The notes under the pieces: model-generated
The model's database searches: none
What the model was told of the DNA's origin: nothing
Seen by the model: the letters and a program-made list of their open reading frames with translations, nothing else
NCBI GenBank assembly: GCA_905478325.1
Contig: CAJQIB010000017.1
Coordinates: forward strand, 1-55,952
Length of the DNA: 55,952 bases
Source: an uncultured Flavobacteriales bacterium
GTDB lineage: Bacteria; Bacteroidota; Bacteroidia; Flavobacteriales_D; Sanyastnellaceae
Reading direction: 5' to 3'
Shown here: piece by piece, positions 34,477 to 43,859 of the stretch
Numbering within the stretch: the stretch's first letter is position 1
Layout: every line of letters starts with the position of its first letter
Position numbers and translations under genes: made by a program

Positions 34477-36552
34477 TCAATAGGACAACGTAATTTTCAG
34501 GGCTTCTCGTACTTTTTGAGCATCCACTAAAACATGTCGTTCCAATTGTTCATTCAAAGGAATGGCAGGAGTTTCCATCGAGCCAACCACGTGCACTGGA
34601 GCATCGAGTGATGCAAAGAGCTCCGAACTTATTCTTCCTGCCAAAGCTTGAGCAAAGCCATTCAAAACCGGTTCCTCCGTGATTACCAGAGCACGATGGG
34701 TTTGTCGAATTCGTTGACTGATGAGGTCGAAATCAACAGGTTGTATGGAACGCAGGTCCAAAATTTCAGTGGATGCCTCCAAGTCCTTGGAAGCCTCTTC
34801 TGCCCAATAAATCCCGCGGCCATATGCGATGATTGTGCATTGTGGGGTGTCCGATTTCGGGACTGTTCTCACCATGCGACCTTGTCCGATGGGTACGCGA
34901 TACGCACGATCGGGTTCGGTGCATTTGGCGGCTTCTGTTCCGGGTATTTTCGACCAGTACAGCCCTTTGTGCTCGAGCACGACGACAGGGTTGGGGTCGT
35001 AAAATGCTGCTTTCAATAGGCCTTTCAGGTCCGCTCCATTGGAAGGGTAGACCACTTTGATGCCAATGATGTTGGCCAGTACCGATTCGATGCTTGAACT
35101 GTGGTACGGTCCGCCTGATCCATAGGCGCCAATGGGCACCCGAATCACACTGCTCACCGGCCATTTTCCATTGGAAAGGAAATAGCTTCGACTGAGTTCC
35201 GTGAACAACTGATTGAGACCGGGCCAGAGATAGTCAGCGAATTGAACTTCGACGATCGGTTTCAATCCAACCGCGGACATTCCGACGGTCGACCCGATGA
35301 TGAAGGCTTCTTGAATGGGGGTGTTGAACACCCGTTCGTCTCCAAATTTTTGAGCCAATGTCGCGGCTTCTCTAAACACTCCGCCCAATCGTCCGCCAAC
35401 GTCCTGACCATATAAAAGTGCTTCAGGATGGTCTTCGAGGATTTCTTGCATGGCATGCAACGCGCAATCGACCATCAAGGACTCTTCGGCACCTGTTGGA
35501 ATTCGGGTTCCTACTTCTTCGACCACCGCAGTGGGAGCCAATACGTGCGCCATTAAATCTTCACCTCGAGGCTCTTCTGCTTCTTGCGCGCGTTCGAATT
35601 GCGCCAAAACTTCAGCCGCTACTTCCCTCTGGATGCGCTCCAGTTCTTTTCCATTGATGCCCAATGACTTTAAACGCTCAAGTAACATGGGAAGCGGATC
35701 GCGTTCACCGTGTTCTTTCAAGTCGTGCCGGTACCATTCTTTTCTAACCCCGCTCGTGTGATGTCCTAACAACGGCACATCGGCATGGACTAAGACAGGG
35801 CCACGTGTTTCTCGCGCGTGTTGGAATGCAGTTTCCATGGTGGCCATACACGCCTCTGTATCCGATCCGTTGACCCGGAAGGACCGGATCTTTGGAAATG
35901 CTTTAACCAAAGTCGAGACATCGTGCGATCGGATCTCATCCGCATGGGCAGAAATGTCCCATTCGTTGTCTTGGACGAGCCAAACCATGGGCAGACCGCG
36001 CAAATCGGTCATGTGCAGGGCTTCGCTCACTTCCCCTTCTGTCATAGCGGCATCGCCGATGGAACAAAGCACCACTGGCGGCGTTCCTGGACGATCGTGT
36101 TCGAGGCCTATGCGCTCGCTGTATTGAATGCCCAAAGCGACTCCGGTCGTTGGTATGGCCTGCATGCCCGTGGCACTACTTTGATGCGGAATTCGAGGAA
36201 GTCCCTCGTGGTTGAGCGAAGGGTGACTATAGTACGTGCGGCCTCCGCTGAAGGGGTCATCTCGCTTCGCAAACAATTGTAGCATGAGCTCCTCGGGTTT
36301 CAAGCCGATACTGAGCAGCAAACAATCGTCGCGATAGTATGCGCTGAGAAAGTCCTGTTCTTGTAAAAGCCGTCCGGCAGCAAATTGAATCGCTTCGTGC
36401 CCCCTGGAACAGGCATGCACGTACTTTGATGTCAATCGTGCATTGGCTTCGAACAAATCGCTCATAGCCCGTGCGGTGCTCATGGTTCTGAACGCTTGCA
36501 GCAATGCGTCTACCGAGATGGTTGGAGTCTTCGAAGGATTCACTTTCGCCAT
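34477..36552 (-). CDS. Fused alpha-beta E1 component of a branched-chain 2-oxo acid dehydrogenase
   Basis: It has 691 residues. The thiamine-diphosphate enzyme decarboxylates 2-oxo acids and hands the acyl group to the lipoyl E2. The alpha part (about 1-340) has the cofactor-binding motif GDAAMTEGEVSEAL at 166-179 ending in Q-D-N (194-196). The beta part (about 365-691) opens D-C-A-L-H-A-M-Q-E-I-L and has L-Y-G-Q-D-V-G-G-R-L-G-G-V-F and the transketolase C-terminal domain (L-D-L-R-S-I-Q-P-V-D). Fused E1 of this kind is standard in Bacteroidota and is usually annotated as 2-oxoisovalerate dehydrogenase. The E2 and E3 genes are not here. It is divergent from the dapF fusion with 44 bases between. 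Confidence 0.93.
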   Translation of the reverse strand: MAKVNPSKTPTISVDALLQAFRTMSTARAMSDLFEANARLTSKYVHACSRGHEAIQFAAGRLLQEQDFLSAYYRDDCLLLSIGLKPEELMLQLFAKRDDPFSGGRTYYSHPSLNHEGLPRIPHQSSATGMQAIPTTGVALGIQYSERIGLEHDRPGTPPVVLCSIGDAAMTEGEVSEALHMTDLRGLPMVWLVQDNEWDISAHADEIRSHDVSTLVKAFPKIRSFRVNGSDTEACMATMETAFQHARETRGPVLVHADVPLLGHHTSGVRKEWYRHDLKEHGERDPLPMLLERLKSLGINGKELERIQREVAAEVLAQFERAQEAEEPRGEDLMAHVLAPTAVVEEVGTRIPTGAEESLMVDCALHAMQEILEDHPEALLYGQDVGGRLGGVFREAATLAQKFGDERVFNTPIQEAFIIGSTVGMSAVGLKPIVEVQFADYLWPGLNQLFTELSRSYFLSNGKWPVSSVIRVPIGAYGSGGPYHSSSIESVLANIIGIKVVYPSNGADLKGLLKAAFYDPNPVVVLEHKGLYWSKIPGTEAAKCTEPDRAYRVPIGQGRMVRTVPKSDTPQCTIIAYGRGIYWAEEASKDLEASTEILDLRSIQPVDFDLISQRIRQTHRALVITEEPVLNGFAQALAGRISSELFASLDAPVHVVGSMETPAIPLNEQLERHVLVDAQKVREALKITLSY

Positions 36553-36596
36553 GTGGGGTAAAGATAGAGCAGTCAGGATGGGCTACCTTCGCTTTC

Positions 36597-38696
36597 ATGC
36601 GTTTCACATTCTGGAAATGGGAAGGAGCGGGCAATGAATTCATGCTTTGCGATGTTCGCGATTGGCCGCAAAGGCCAACTGCGGAGCAGATTGAGCGTTG
36701 GTGCAGTCGAGAAGTGGGTGTTGGGACAGACGGCATCATTTTTTTCAAACCGCTAACACCTCCAAATGCGAGCGGAGAGCATGAAGGATGGGATATGGAT
36801 TTCCTCAACCCCGATGGTTCACGTTCGTTTTGTGGCAATGGAAGTCGCGCGCTGTTTGCTTTTTTGCGTGACGCAGGAAGCATAGGAAACGTTGGGTGGT
36901 TTAGGGCATGTGATGGAGATCATGCTGTCTGCTGGGATGAATCCCGTGGATTGCCTTCCGTTGAGATGCTTCCTGTACAACCGCCAAGAAAAGTAGAAGC
37001 AATGCATCCACAGGGCAAGGAAGCTTGGGTGGCAGACACCGGATCTCCACATCATCTAGAATGGATCGATGCGACAACGTCTCTGGAATCATTTCCGGTT
37101 GTTGAGGCGGGTCGAATGATTCGACTTCACACGCACTACGCACCCGAAGGCATCAATGTGAATTTTATTGAAAAGCGATCTGAGGATGGCCCCAACGAGC
37201 TGCACATGCGGACCTATGAACGAGGCGTGGAGTTTGAAACGCGTGGTTGTGGAACAGGAGCTGTGGCTGCTGCACTTGCGGACCACGCGCGATTGGGGGG
37301 TGATCACCACCGCACGATACGGATGAAGGGAGGAGCTTTGAATGTGCGGTTTGTTCCACCATCGGAGAAAAGGACAGCGTATGAATCTGTTTGGCTTACC
37401 GGTCCTGCAAAGCTGAATTTCAAGGGAGTTTGGGAGGCCAATGGCACGTGGAAACGTCTCGTTCTTCTGTTGATTTGGTTTGGGTTTTCGGCTTCTTTTT
37501 GTGCTCAAAATACCCCGTCGTCTTTTCCTTGGTCGGATCAAGTGCAGGTTTCTGTACTGACGGGATCTCCAGGTCAAGATGCGTATTCGGCTTGGGGCCA
37601 TACGGCCATCCGCGTCTACGATCCAGGCCATGTTCCTCCTGTCGATGTCGCGTATAACTATGGGACGTTCCAATTCAGTGATGGCTTCTACAGACGCTTT
37701 TTAAAAGGGAAATTGGACTACCGCTTGTCACTCTCGCAGTTTGCGTCGTTTCAACAGGGATACTTTCGCAATGGGCGTGCTATGTGGGAACAGCCCCTCG
37801 ATCTATCTCCGAGCGATGCGCGGGCAGTCATTTCGTTTTTAGAATGGAATCATTTGCCTGAGAATAGGGTATATGCTTACCAGTTTTTTTCTGACAATTG
37901 TTCCTCTCGGGTCCTTTCTGTTTTGGCTCAGGTTTTCGGCGATCGATTGGATGCAGGTTGCCAAAATGATGAAGCTTTAGGACAAACGTATCGCGAGGCG
38001 ATTCGGCCCTATATCCAGGGTGATCCATGGCTCGAATCGGGGATTGATTTTATTTTAGGCCCGCGGGCAGATCGCGTCATGCCGCCATGTGGTTCAAGCT
38101 TTTTGCCGGATGGTTTGATGGCGCAATTGCCGCTATGCCGCCTGGACGGAAAAGCCTTTGCAGGTCTGCGGCAGGAACTTGTTCCAGCTCAACAACCTTG
38201 GTTTCGTGCGGTCAATACACCGTCGCTGGTACATCCGTCGTTTTGGATGTTCGTGGTAGGGGTGTGGTCGCTGTTTTGGTCTTTACGTCGGGCCATCCAA
38301 TTCAAACGAGGTGAGGAAACACCGCGTTGGGAAAGGGTGGTGGGTAAGTTGGTTCAGCCGTTAGCAGCGGTTTTGGGGCTGTTGCTCTTATTGATGTGGG
38401 TCGCTACAGATCATCGGGACACCTGGGCCAACGGGAACCTGGTATGGGCCTCGCCGTTGCTGTTTGTTTTATGGTGGTCTCGCCAAAGAATGCCCCGCTT
38501 TCATCAATGGATTCATCGGTTCTTGGTTGTTGGAATACCGTTGTTTCTCATCATGTCCATCTTTGCGACGCAATTCGTATCTTTAATGAGCGCATGTGCG
38601 GCTTGGGCAGTTTGGTTGAGTTTGGATCCTTGGCTCGAGTGGCCTCACGTTTTCAAACAACCAGTCCTCCCCAAATCACGGTCAACGAGTCAATGA
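36597..38696 (+). CDS. dapF: In-frame fusion: diaminopimelate epimerase (DapF) + DUF4105/Lnb-like membrane protein
   Basis: One frame of 699 residues from the ATG at 36597, where DapF homology starts (MRFTFWKWEGAGNEF). Residues 1-280 are a complete DapF, which interconverts LL- and meso-diaminopimelate for peptidoglycan and lysine. Both active-site Cys are present: Cys79 (FCGNGSRA) and Cys218 (RGCGTGA). With no stop codon, a hydrophobic segment like a signal peptide follows (about 286-303). Then comes a DUF4105 domain with AWGHTAIRVY (His335) and FSDNCSSR (Cys435), and four to five membrane helices near the end. DUF4105 is, as I recall, the periplasmic domain of the Bacteroides lipoprotein N-acyltransferase Lnb. 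The fusion would put DapF in the cytosol and the second half outside. A lost stop or an assembly error is the alternative. Confidence 0.9.
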   Translation: MRFTFWKWEGAGNEFMLCDVRDWPQRPTAEQIERWCSREVGVGTDGIIFFKPLTPPNASGEHEGWDMDFLNPDGSRSFCGNGSRALFAFLRDAGSIGNVGWFRACDGDHAVCWDESRGLPSVEMLPVQPPRKVEAMHPQGKEAWVADTGSPHHLEWIDATTSLESFPVVEAGRMIRLHTHYAPEGINVNFIEKRSEDGPNELHMRTYERGVEFETRGCGTGAVAAALADHARLGGDHHRTIRMKGGALNVRFVPPSEKRTAYESVWLTGPAKLNFKGVWEANGTWKRLVLLLIWFGFSASFCAQNTPSSFPWSDQVQVSVLTGSPGQDAYSAWGHTAIRVYDPGHVPPVDVAYNYGTFQFSDGFYRRFLKGKLDYRLSLSQFASFQQGYFRNGRAMWEQPLDLSPSDARAVISFLEWNHLPENRVYAYQFFSDNCSSRVLSVLAQVFGDRLDAGCQNDEALGQTYREAIRPYIQGDPWLESGIDFILGPRADRVMPPCGSSFLPDGLMAQLPLCRLDGKAFAGLRQELVPAQQPWFRAVNTPSLVHPSFWMFVVGVWSLFWSLRRAIQFKRGEETPRWERVVGKLVQPLAAVLGLLLLLMWVATDHRDTWANGNLVWASPLLFVLWWSRQRMPRFHQWIHRFLVVGIPLFLIMSIFATQFVSLMSACAAWAVWLSLDPWLEWPHVFKQPVLPKSRSTSQ

Positions 38697-40252
38697 TGAA
38701 TTGGAATTTCGATGGGATAGGAGGAGTAAGGCACGGTGCGCTGTTAGCAGTCATGGTGGCATTTGCTTTGACCATTGGTTGCAATCGGGCGCCCATCCGA
38801 TGGGAAGTGGATTTGGCTCTGCCATTGATTGACGACGTGATCGAATGGACCGATGTGTTTTCAGACACGGCGCTTTTCTCTACGGATGGTACGACGGCGA
38901 CCCTAGCATACCATGGCGCTTTGTCCAGTTGGGACATCGCCTCTTTGACTCAACTCCCTGACACGGTGGTTACTGAAGACCTATCGCCGAGCTTTGTTGG
39001 AGGCCCCTTCCAAGTACCGCCTGGGGCCATCCTATTGGATACAGAGGAGGACATTGTATTCAAAGGAATCGACCAAGCCTTCCGATACATTCGCCTCGAA
39101 TCAGGTAGCATATCGTATTCTGTTGAGAGCTCCACCAATGGCTACGTCGAATTGCATTATGGCTTCCCGAGTGTGACCATTGGAGGACAGGAAGTCAACC
39201 TGGACGTGTTGCTACCACCTGCCGTATCGGGCGTTATTCAGTCGGAGACCGGTACCATTGATTTGACGGGAGCTGAAATTGATTTGACCGGTGTTAGTGG
39301 AACTGAAATCAACCGCATAGCCAGTCAATTGACCATTGGAACACCTGCGTATCTGCCCGATACCGCTCAGGTATATGGTGATGATAGCATCAGTGTGAGT
39401 ATGCATTTTCAGGACATGATGGTCCGTCAAGTGGCCGGATATTTTGGAGAAGAGTTGGTGGATTTGAATGTGGAGCAAACGGTGTTTGATCCGGAGATAT
39501 TTTTAGGTGGTTTTATTGATGTGTCGCCTTCCCGCGCTCGCCTTGAATTTCAAAACACCATCGGTGCGGATTTACGGCTCACGTTGGATGCCTTGTCCGT
39601 TGATGGAATTGCCCTGGATCACCCTGCATTTGGAGTTCCCCAGTTGATTTCTCGTGCCGATTGGCAAGGGGATGCGGTGGTTCCAGCTATTTGGGAAATG
39701 GATTTGCTCCAGACGGGACCTTCCTTTTTTGAGCTGTTGGGCTATTTGCCCCAGTCAGTGACGGTTTTGGGCTCAGCTACATTGAACCCACTGGGGGATG
39801 TTTCAGGAGGCAACGATTTCTTTGATGCGCAGGTGCCGCCTGAATTGGTGTTGGATTTGGAGTGGCCACTGAATACCCAAATCGAACATCTGAGATTGCG
39901 TCAAGTACGTGATATAGATCCGATTTCGCTGCCTGACTTCAATGGGGACCTTGTGTTGGAAGTGACCAATGGATTTCCTGTTCATTGGGGGTTGGAGTGG
40001 GTGTGGACATTTGACAATACTTCACTTGAGCCCTTGTTTTTTGCCGCGGAATCGCCACCTTTTCTCTCGGATATGACCGAGGATGTTCCGGTCGAATATC
40101 GGATTCCAATTTCTTCGGAAATGTTGCTTTCTGGAGGGCAATTGGAAATCACGGGTTCCATGCAGACCGATGGGGCCGTTGTGTTCTCTGGCAATGAACG
40201 CATTCGTCTGCAAGTGAGGGTTGAGGGAGTTCACGAAGTTGTCATCGAATGA
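38693..40252 (+). CDS. Lipoprotein of unknown function, beta-rich
   Basis: The ATG at 38693 overlaps the stop of the fusion gene (ATGA) and gives 519 residues. A longer frame exists upstream but lies inside the previous gene. The signal segment (A-V-M-V-A-F-A-L) leads to a lipobox L-T-I-G-C, so a lipid-anchored protein is likely. The mature part opens with R-W-E-V-D-L-A-L-P-L-I-D, and the rest is rich in alternating hydrophobic and polar residues, as in beta sandwiches. It has long runs of Asp, Thr and Gly and few Lys. I do not recognise a family. The next gene also overlaps by ATGA and encodes a probable beta-barrel protein, so both may act at the outer membrane. Confidence 0.75.
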   Translation: MMNWNFDGIGGVRHGALLAVMVAFALTIGCNRAPIRWEVDLALPLIDDVIEWTDVFSDTALFSTDGTTATLAYHGALSSWDIASLTQLPDTVVTEDLSPSFVGGPFQVPPGAILLDTEEDIVFKGIDQAFRYIRLESGSISYSVESSTNGYVELHYGFPSVTIGGQEVNLDVLLPPAVSGVIQSETGTIDLTGAEIDLTGVSGTEINRIASQLTIGTPAYLPDTAQVYGDDSISVSMHFQDMMVRQVAGYFGEELVDLNVEQTVFDPEIFLGGFIDVSPSRARLEFQNTIGADLRLTLDALSVDGIALDHPAFGVPQLISRADWQGDAVVPAIWEMDLLQTGPSFFELLGYLPQSVTVLGSATLNPLGDVSGGNDFFDAQVPPELVLDLEWPLNTQIEHLRLRQVRDIDPISLPDFNGDLVLEVTNGFPVHWGLEWVWTFDNTSLEPLFFAAESPPFLSDMTEDVPVEYRIPISSEMLLSGGQLEITGSMQTDGAVVFSGNERIRLQVRVEGVHEVVIE

Positions 40253-41469
40253 AGCACGGCGCAAACCATACGATTCTGTTCTTGCTAGGGTTGGCTCTAC
40301 TGCTCATACCTGCTGAACTGCTTGCGCAAGTAGAAGCGGAAATCTCCGTGGATTCTTTGGCAAACGAACCCTTTATGGATCAGTGGTCCGCAACTGTCTG
40401 GGGACAGCATCGATCCAATACTTTGGATCATGAGTTGGGCGGGATTCTTTTGCGAGGGGGAATGATCGATCGTGATTTGGTGGAGTCGGCATTGGCCAAT
40501 CAAAAGGGGGATATGGGAGCGTTTGGTTTTTCGGCGGGAGGTCTTTTTAAATGGAGCTCAACCCGTTTTTGGAAAGAGACGGATGCTCGAATTTGCGGTT
40601 CCATTCAGGGGCGATCACTCGTCGATGCGCGATGGACGCCGGAGATGTTTGAATTGGCCTTTATGGGGAATCAAGGACATCTTGGGAGGTGGGATGTCTT
40701 GGATGGCTCTCAACTCCGGTCCACAGTGTGGGGTACGGCAACGGTAGGTTTGGAAGGGCGCAATAACAATCGGGTCGAGTTGGGCTTGGCCTATCGCAAG
40801 GTTCAAATGGCGGGGCAAATCCACACCGGTTATTTCCGTGTCAGTGAAGATGTCGACTCCTTGTATGTTTCCATGCGAGCTGATGCGTCTTTTGATTCCC
40901 GCGCAGGTCTTGGTTTAGCGATCAATGGCGAATGGCATTTCATCCGGGAGGAAGCGCCTTTTGCTTTCCATGTTCAAATTCAAAACTGGGGATGGGTTGT
41001 TGTGCCTGGGGGCGGTCCACGTTACGCTGTCGATACGTTGCTCGAGACTTCGGGATTGGCGCTAGATGGCCCTGGCTGGAGCCTTGAAACGTTGCAATCT
41101 GCCGGTTTTGGTGAGGATTTCTTGAACATTGATACGGCAGGCGTATCCCTTCAGCGGTTGCCTGGGCGTTGCGATATCGCCATTGAATACCCACTGGGGC
41201 CGCGTTCAGGATGGGATGTAACCTTGCAAGTAGGAGAATGGATGCCGCTTCCTCGTGTGATGATGGGCTACCGTCGTGCTTTCGGAAAGCAATGGCAAGC
41301 TGGAATTCAAGGGGTTGTAGGAGGATGGGGGCGGTTGCGTCCAGCTGCCTGGGTACGATGGAGGGTGCCCAATGAGCGTGCATTGACGCTGTTTGTGGAG
41401 GACCCATGGGGCTGGGGCAGTTCCTCTGCTTTCGGTCGGGGCTTGACCTTGCGATTCGAGGGCTTGTGA
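40249..41469 (+). CDS. Probable outer-membrane beta-barrel protein (DUF5723-like)
   Basis: It has 406 residues with a signal peptide ending P-A-E-L-L-A-Q. The mature sequence shows many amphipathic strands with aromatic edges, for example T-A-T-V-G-L-E-G-R and R-V-E-L-G-L-A-Y-R-K-V, and it ends L-T-L-R-F-E-G-L, near the aromatic C-terminus expected of barrels. It resembles the DUF5723 group of Bacteroidota outer-membrane proteins, but I am not certain. It is coupled by ATGA to the lipoprotein upstream. kdsA starts 51 bases later. Confidence 0.7.
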   Translation: MKHGANHTILFLLGLALLLIPAELLAQVEAEISVDSLANEPFMDQWSATVWGQHRSNTLDHELGGILLRGGMIDRDLVESALANQKGDMGAFGFSAGGLFKWSSTRFWKETDARICGSIQGRSLVDARWTPEMFELAFMGNQGHLGRWDVLDGSQLRSTVWGTATVGLEGRNNNRVELGLAYRKVQMAGQIHTGYFRVSEDVDSLYVSMRADASFDSRAGLGLAINGEWHFIREEAPFAFHVQIQNWGWVVVPGGGPRYAVDTLLETSGLALDGPGWSLETLQSAGFGEDFLNIDTAGVSLQRLPGRCDIAIEYPLGPRSGWDVTLQVGEWMPLPRVMMGYRRAFGKQWQAGIQGVVGGWGRLRPAAWVRWRVPNERALTLFVEDPWGWGSSSAFGRGLTLRFEGL

Positions 41470-41520
41470 TTGACCTGCTGAGGATGTTGTCGATTGCGCT
41501 GTTCTAACGAACTTCGCAGC

Positions 41521-42366
41521 ATGACCTCATCGACGGAAAACAAGGCGCCTTGGACGGCGCAATCCTCTGAAATTCACGGTTGGCAGGCGGGCAATCGCCT
41601 TCAAATCATCGCCGGTCCGTGTGCCATTGAAAGCAAAGCTCTTGCCGTGCAAGTGGCCGAGACAGTCGGTGAAATGTGCGATCGTTTGGATTTGCCCTTC
41701 ATTTTCAAAGGGTCTTACCGAAAGGCCAACCGTTCCCGTTTGGACAGCTTCACAGGCATTGGTGATGATGAGGCGTTGTCCATCTTATCGGAGGTCGGTT
41801 CTTCCATGGGAGTGCGGACCACCACTGACATCCACGCAGCGGATGAAGCAGCGAAAGCTGCAGCTCACGTCGATGTCCTTCAAATTCCAGCGTTTCTCTG
41901 CCGACAGACTGATTTGCTTGTAGCCGCGGCCGAAACGGGAAAGGTGGTCAACATCAAGAAGGGCCAGTTCCTGTCGCCCGAGTCCATGAAATTCGCCGTT
42001 CAGAAGGTACAAGAATCCGGTAACGGACAGGTGTGGCTCACTGAACGCGGTACGATGATGGGCTACCAAGACTTGGTCGTGGATATGCGCAGTTTCCCTG
42101 CGATGCGGAAGTATGGACCGGTCATCGCCGACATCACACACAGCCTGCAACAACCCAATCAAACCGCAGGAGTGACCGGTGGTCGCCCCGAATTGATTGC
42201 GACCATTGGCAAGGCCTCCATTGCCGCTGGAGCTGATGGCATTTTCATAGAAACCCATCCAGATCCTGCTTCAGCGCTTTCGGATGGCGCCAATATGCTA
42301 CAACTCGATGCTTTGGAGCCGTTGTTGATTCAATTGAAGCGGGTGTATGAAGCAGTGCAAGACTGA
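41521..42366 (+). CDS. kdsA: 3-deoxy-8-phosphooctulonate synthase KdsA
   Basis: It joins phosphoenolpyruvate and arabinose 5-phosphate to form KDO 8-phosphate for the inner core of lipopolysaccharide. The ATG at 41521 gives 281 residues. A TTG at 41494 is rejected. Diagnostic blocks are IAGPCAIES, KGSYRKANRSR, QIPAFLCRQTDLL, NIKKGQFLSPE, ERGTMMGYQDLVVDMRSFP and DITHSLQQPN. The Cys in GPCAIES marks the metal-dependent type, as in Aquifex, rather than the Asn type of E. coli. It is cytosolic. Its place after DapF-Lnb and two envelope genes fits an envelope operon. Confidence 0.97.
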   Translation: MTSSTENKAPWTAQSSEIHGWQAGNRLQIIAGPCAIESKALAVQVAETVGEMCDRLDLPFIFKGSYRKANRSRLDSFTGIGDDEALSILSEVGSSMGVRTTTDIHAADEAAKAAAHVDVLQIPAFLCRQTDLLVAAAETGKVVNIKKGQFLSPESMKFAVQKVQESGNGQVWLTERGTMMGYQDLVVDMRSFPAMRKYGPVIADITHSLQQPNQTAGVTGGRPELIATIGKASIAAGADGIFIETHPDPASALSDGANMLQLDALEPLLIQLKRVYEAVQD

Positions 42367-42367
42367 T

Positions 42368-43816
42368 ATGCAACGAATCGCAGTGCTCATTGGGTGTTGG
42401 GTGTGTGCTCTTGCGAGTTCCGCTCAAGATGTGGACACGGTTTTGATGCATGTTTTTGGGGGGCCTCAGGACGATCGCGGTGCGCGAATTACCCTTTTGG
42501 AAGGAGGAGATCTCTTGCTCACAGGAACAACCAACAGTACAACAGCTTCTGAAAACCATGCGTGGATCCTTCGCGTGGATTCCAATGCCCAGACCATTTG
42601 GAGCACGACGGTGGAGGACGAGCCGCTGTTGCAAGCGGTGGACGCCATCGAACACACCAATGGATCGTTGACCATCTTAGGAATGCGGTATGCCAATGCT
42701 GCTGATGGCTATGATTGGGGATGGTATCATCTGTCTTCCGATGGAGTGCTCACCGGCACCACCACCTGGGGTTCGTCGTCATGGGATTTGCCAGTGCGGT
42801 GTTGGAATCGAAATGATACGATGTGGACGTTGGGCACTTCCTATGCTACCGGAAATGGAGACATCCGTTGGATGCAGCATGGAGAAGAAGCGGACGCTTG
42901 GTCCAATGTGACCAGCGGAGTCATTCATGCGACTGCGGTCGAAGAAGTGGCCGTAGATGCCGTTTGGACGGGCGATACACTGGTCGTCGCTTCCACGTTG
43001 GTAGGAGCATCAGACCGCGTTCGTGTGGACGCTATCAGGCCCGGAACGAACGAGCTTCTCTGGACGTATGAATCAAGCTGGGATGAGCAGACGGTAGCCG
43101 TTGCTATGGATGCCAGTGAGTCGGGAATTCTTGTGCTCATGAATGTCGCTACAGCGGATGGTGACCGCCTCGCCTTTGCTCATTTCGCCTGGGACGGCAC
43201 GCTGTTGTTGGAAGATATCCCGGGTTCAGGTTATGATATCCAAGGGCGTAGTATTCATTGGTACAGTCCTACCGATTTTGCGACGGTCGCTTGGACGGAG
43301 CAATTGGGAGCGGGAGGAGAAGAGGTGTTGTTCTCAAGATGGTCGAGCAACGGAGGTTCTTGGCAGGGAGGTCCTTCTTTTGGTTCGCCTTGGGATGACG
43401 CTGTAGAACACATGGAACAGGATGCTTCGGGAAGACTCTGGTTGTTGGGGCGAACAGATGGTTATTCCAATGGACGGGATGATTTTTATTTGTTGGGTTT
43501 GCCTGACGCCGATGTGGATGGTTATGTTTTGGATGAAGAAATTTTAGTGGGAGACTCAGTGCTAACGATTCCAGATGCAATAAGGACACAGCCGTTGCGC
43601 ATTGCGCCCAACCCGGCAAGGCAGTGGACCGAGGTGATCGGGTGGAATGCACGGGATGCTTGGATGCTGGTGGATTTCTCCGGTCGGTCCGTACGGACAG
43701 GTATGGGGTCTCAGGTGTCTGTTGAAGGACTGCCGCCAGGGACCTATTATTGGGTCGGACAGGCCTCTAGAACGGCCAAATCGATGCGCGCCATTCCAAT
43801 TCAAGTCGTCCGATGA
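42368..43816 (+). CDS. T9SS-exported protein with propeller-like repeats
   Basis: The ATG at 42368 directly follows the kdsA stop and starts the signal peptide MQRIAVLIGCWVCALASSAQ, giving 482 residues. The body has repeating strands such as D-A-I-E-H-T-N-G-S-L-T-I-L-G and A-S-G-R-L-W-L-L-G-R-T-D-G-Y-S, as in delta-60-like or SBBP propeller repeats. The C-terminus holds a T9SS sorting domain (IAPNPARQWTEV and later L-P-P-G-T-Y-Y). No catalytic motif is seen. It is probably secreted or surface-bound, function unknown. Confidence 0.8.
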   Translation: MQRIAVLIGCWVCALASSAQDVDTVLMHVFGGPQDDRGARITLLEGGDLLLTGTTNSTTASENHAWILRVDSNAQTIWSTTVEDEPLLQAVDAIEHTNGSLTILGMRYANAADGYDWGWYHLSSDGVLTGTTTWGSSSWDLPVRCWNRNDTMWTLGTSYATGNGDIRWMQHGEEADAWSNVTSGVIHATAVEEVAVDAVWTGDTLVVASTLVGASDRVRVDAIRPGTNELLWTYESSWDEQTVAVAMDASESGILVLMNVATADGDRLAFAHFAWDGTLLLEDIPGSGYDIQGRSIHWYSPTDFATVAWTEQLGAGGEEVLFSRWSSNGGSWQGGPSFGSPWDDAVEHMEQDASGRLWLLGRTDGYSNGRDDFYLLGLPDADVDGYVLDEEILVGDSVLTIPDAIRTQPLRIAPNPARQWTEVIGWNARDAWMLVDFSGRSVRTGMGSQVSVEGLPPGTYYWVGQASRTAKSMRAIPIQVVR

Positions 43817-43859
43817 CGACTTCTGCCAGCTTTGGCATCAATCTTGACATCGTGAGTTC

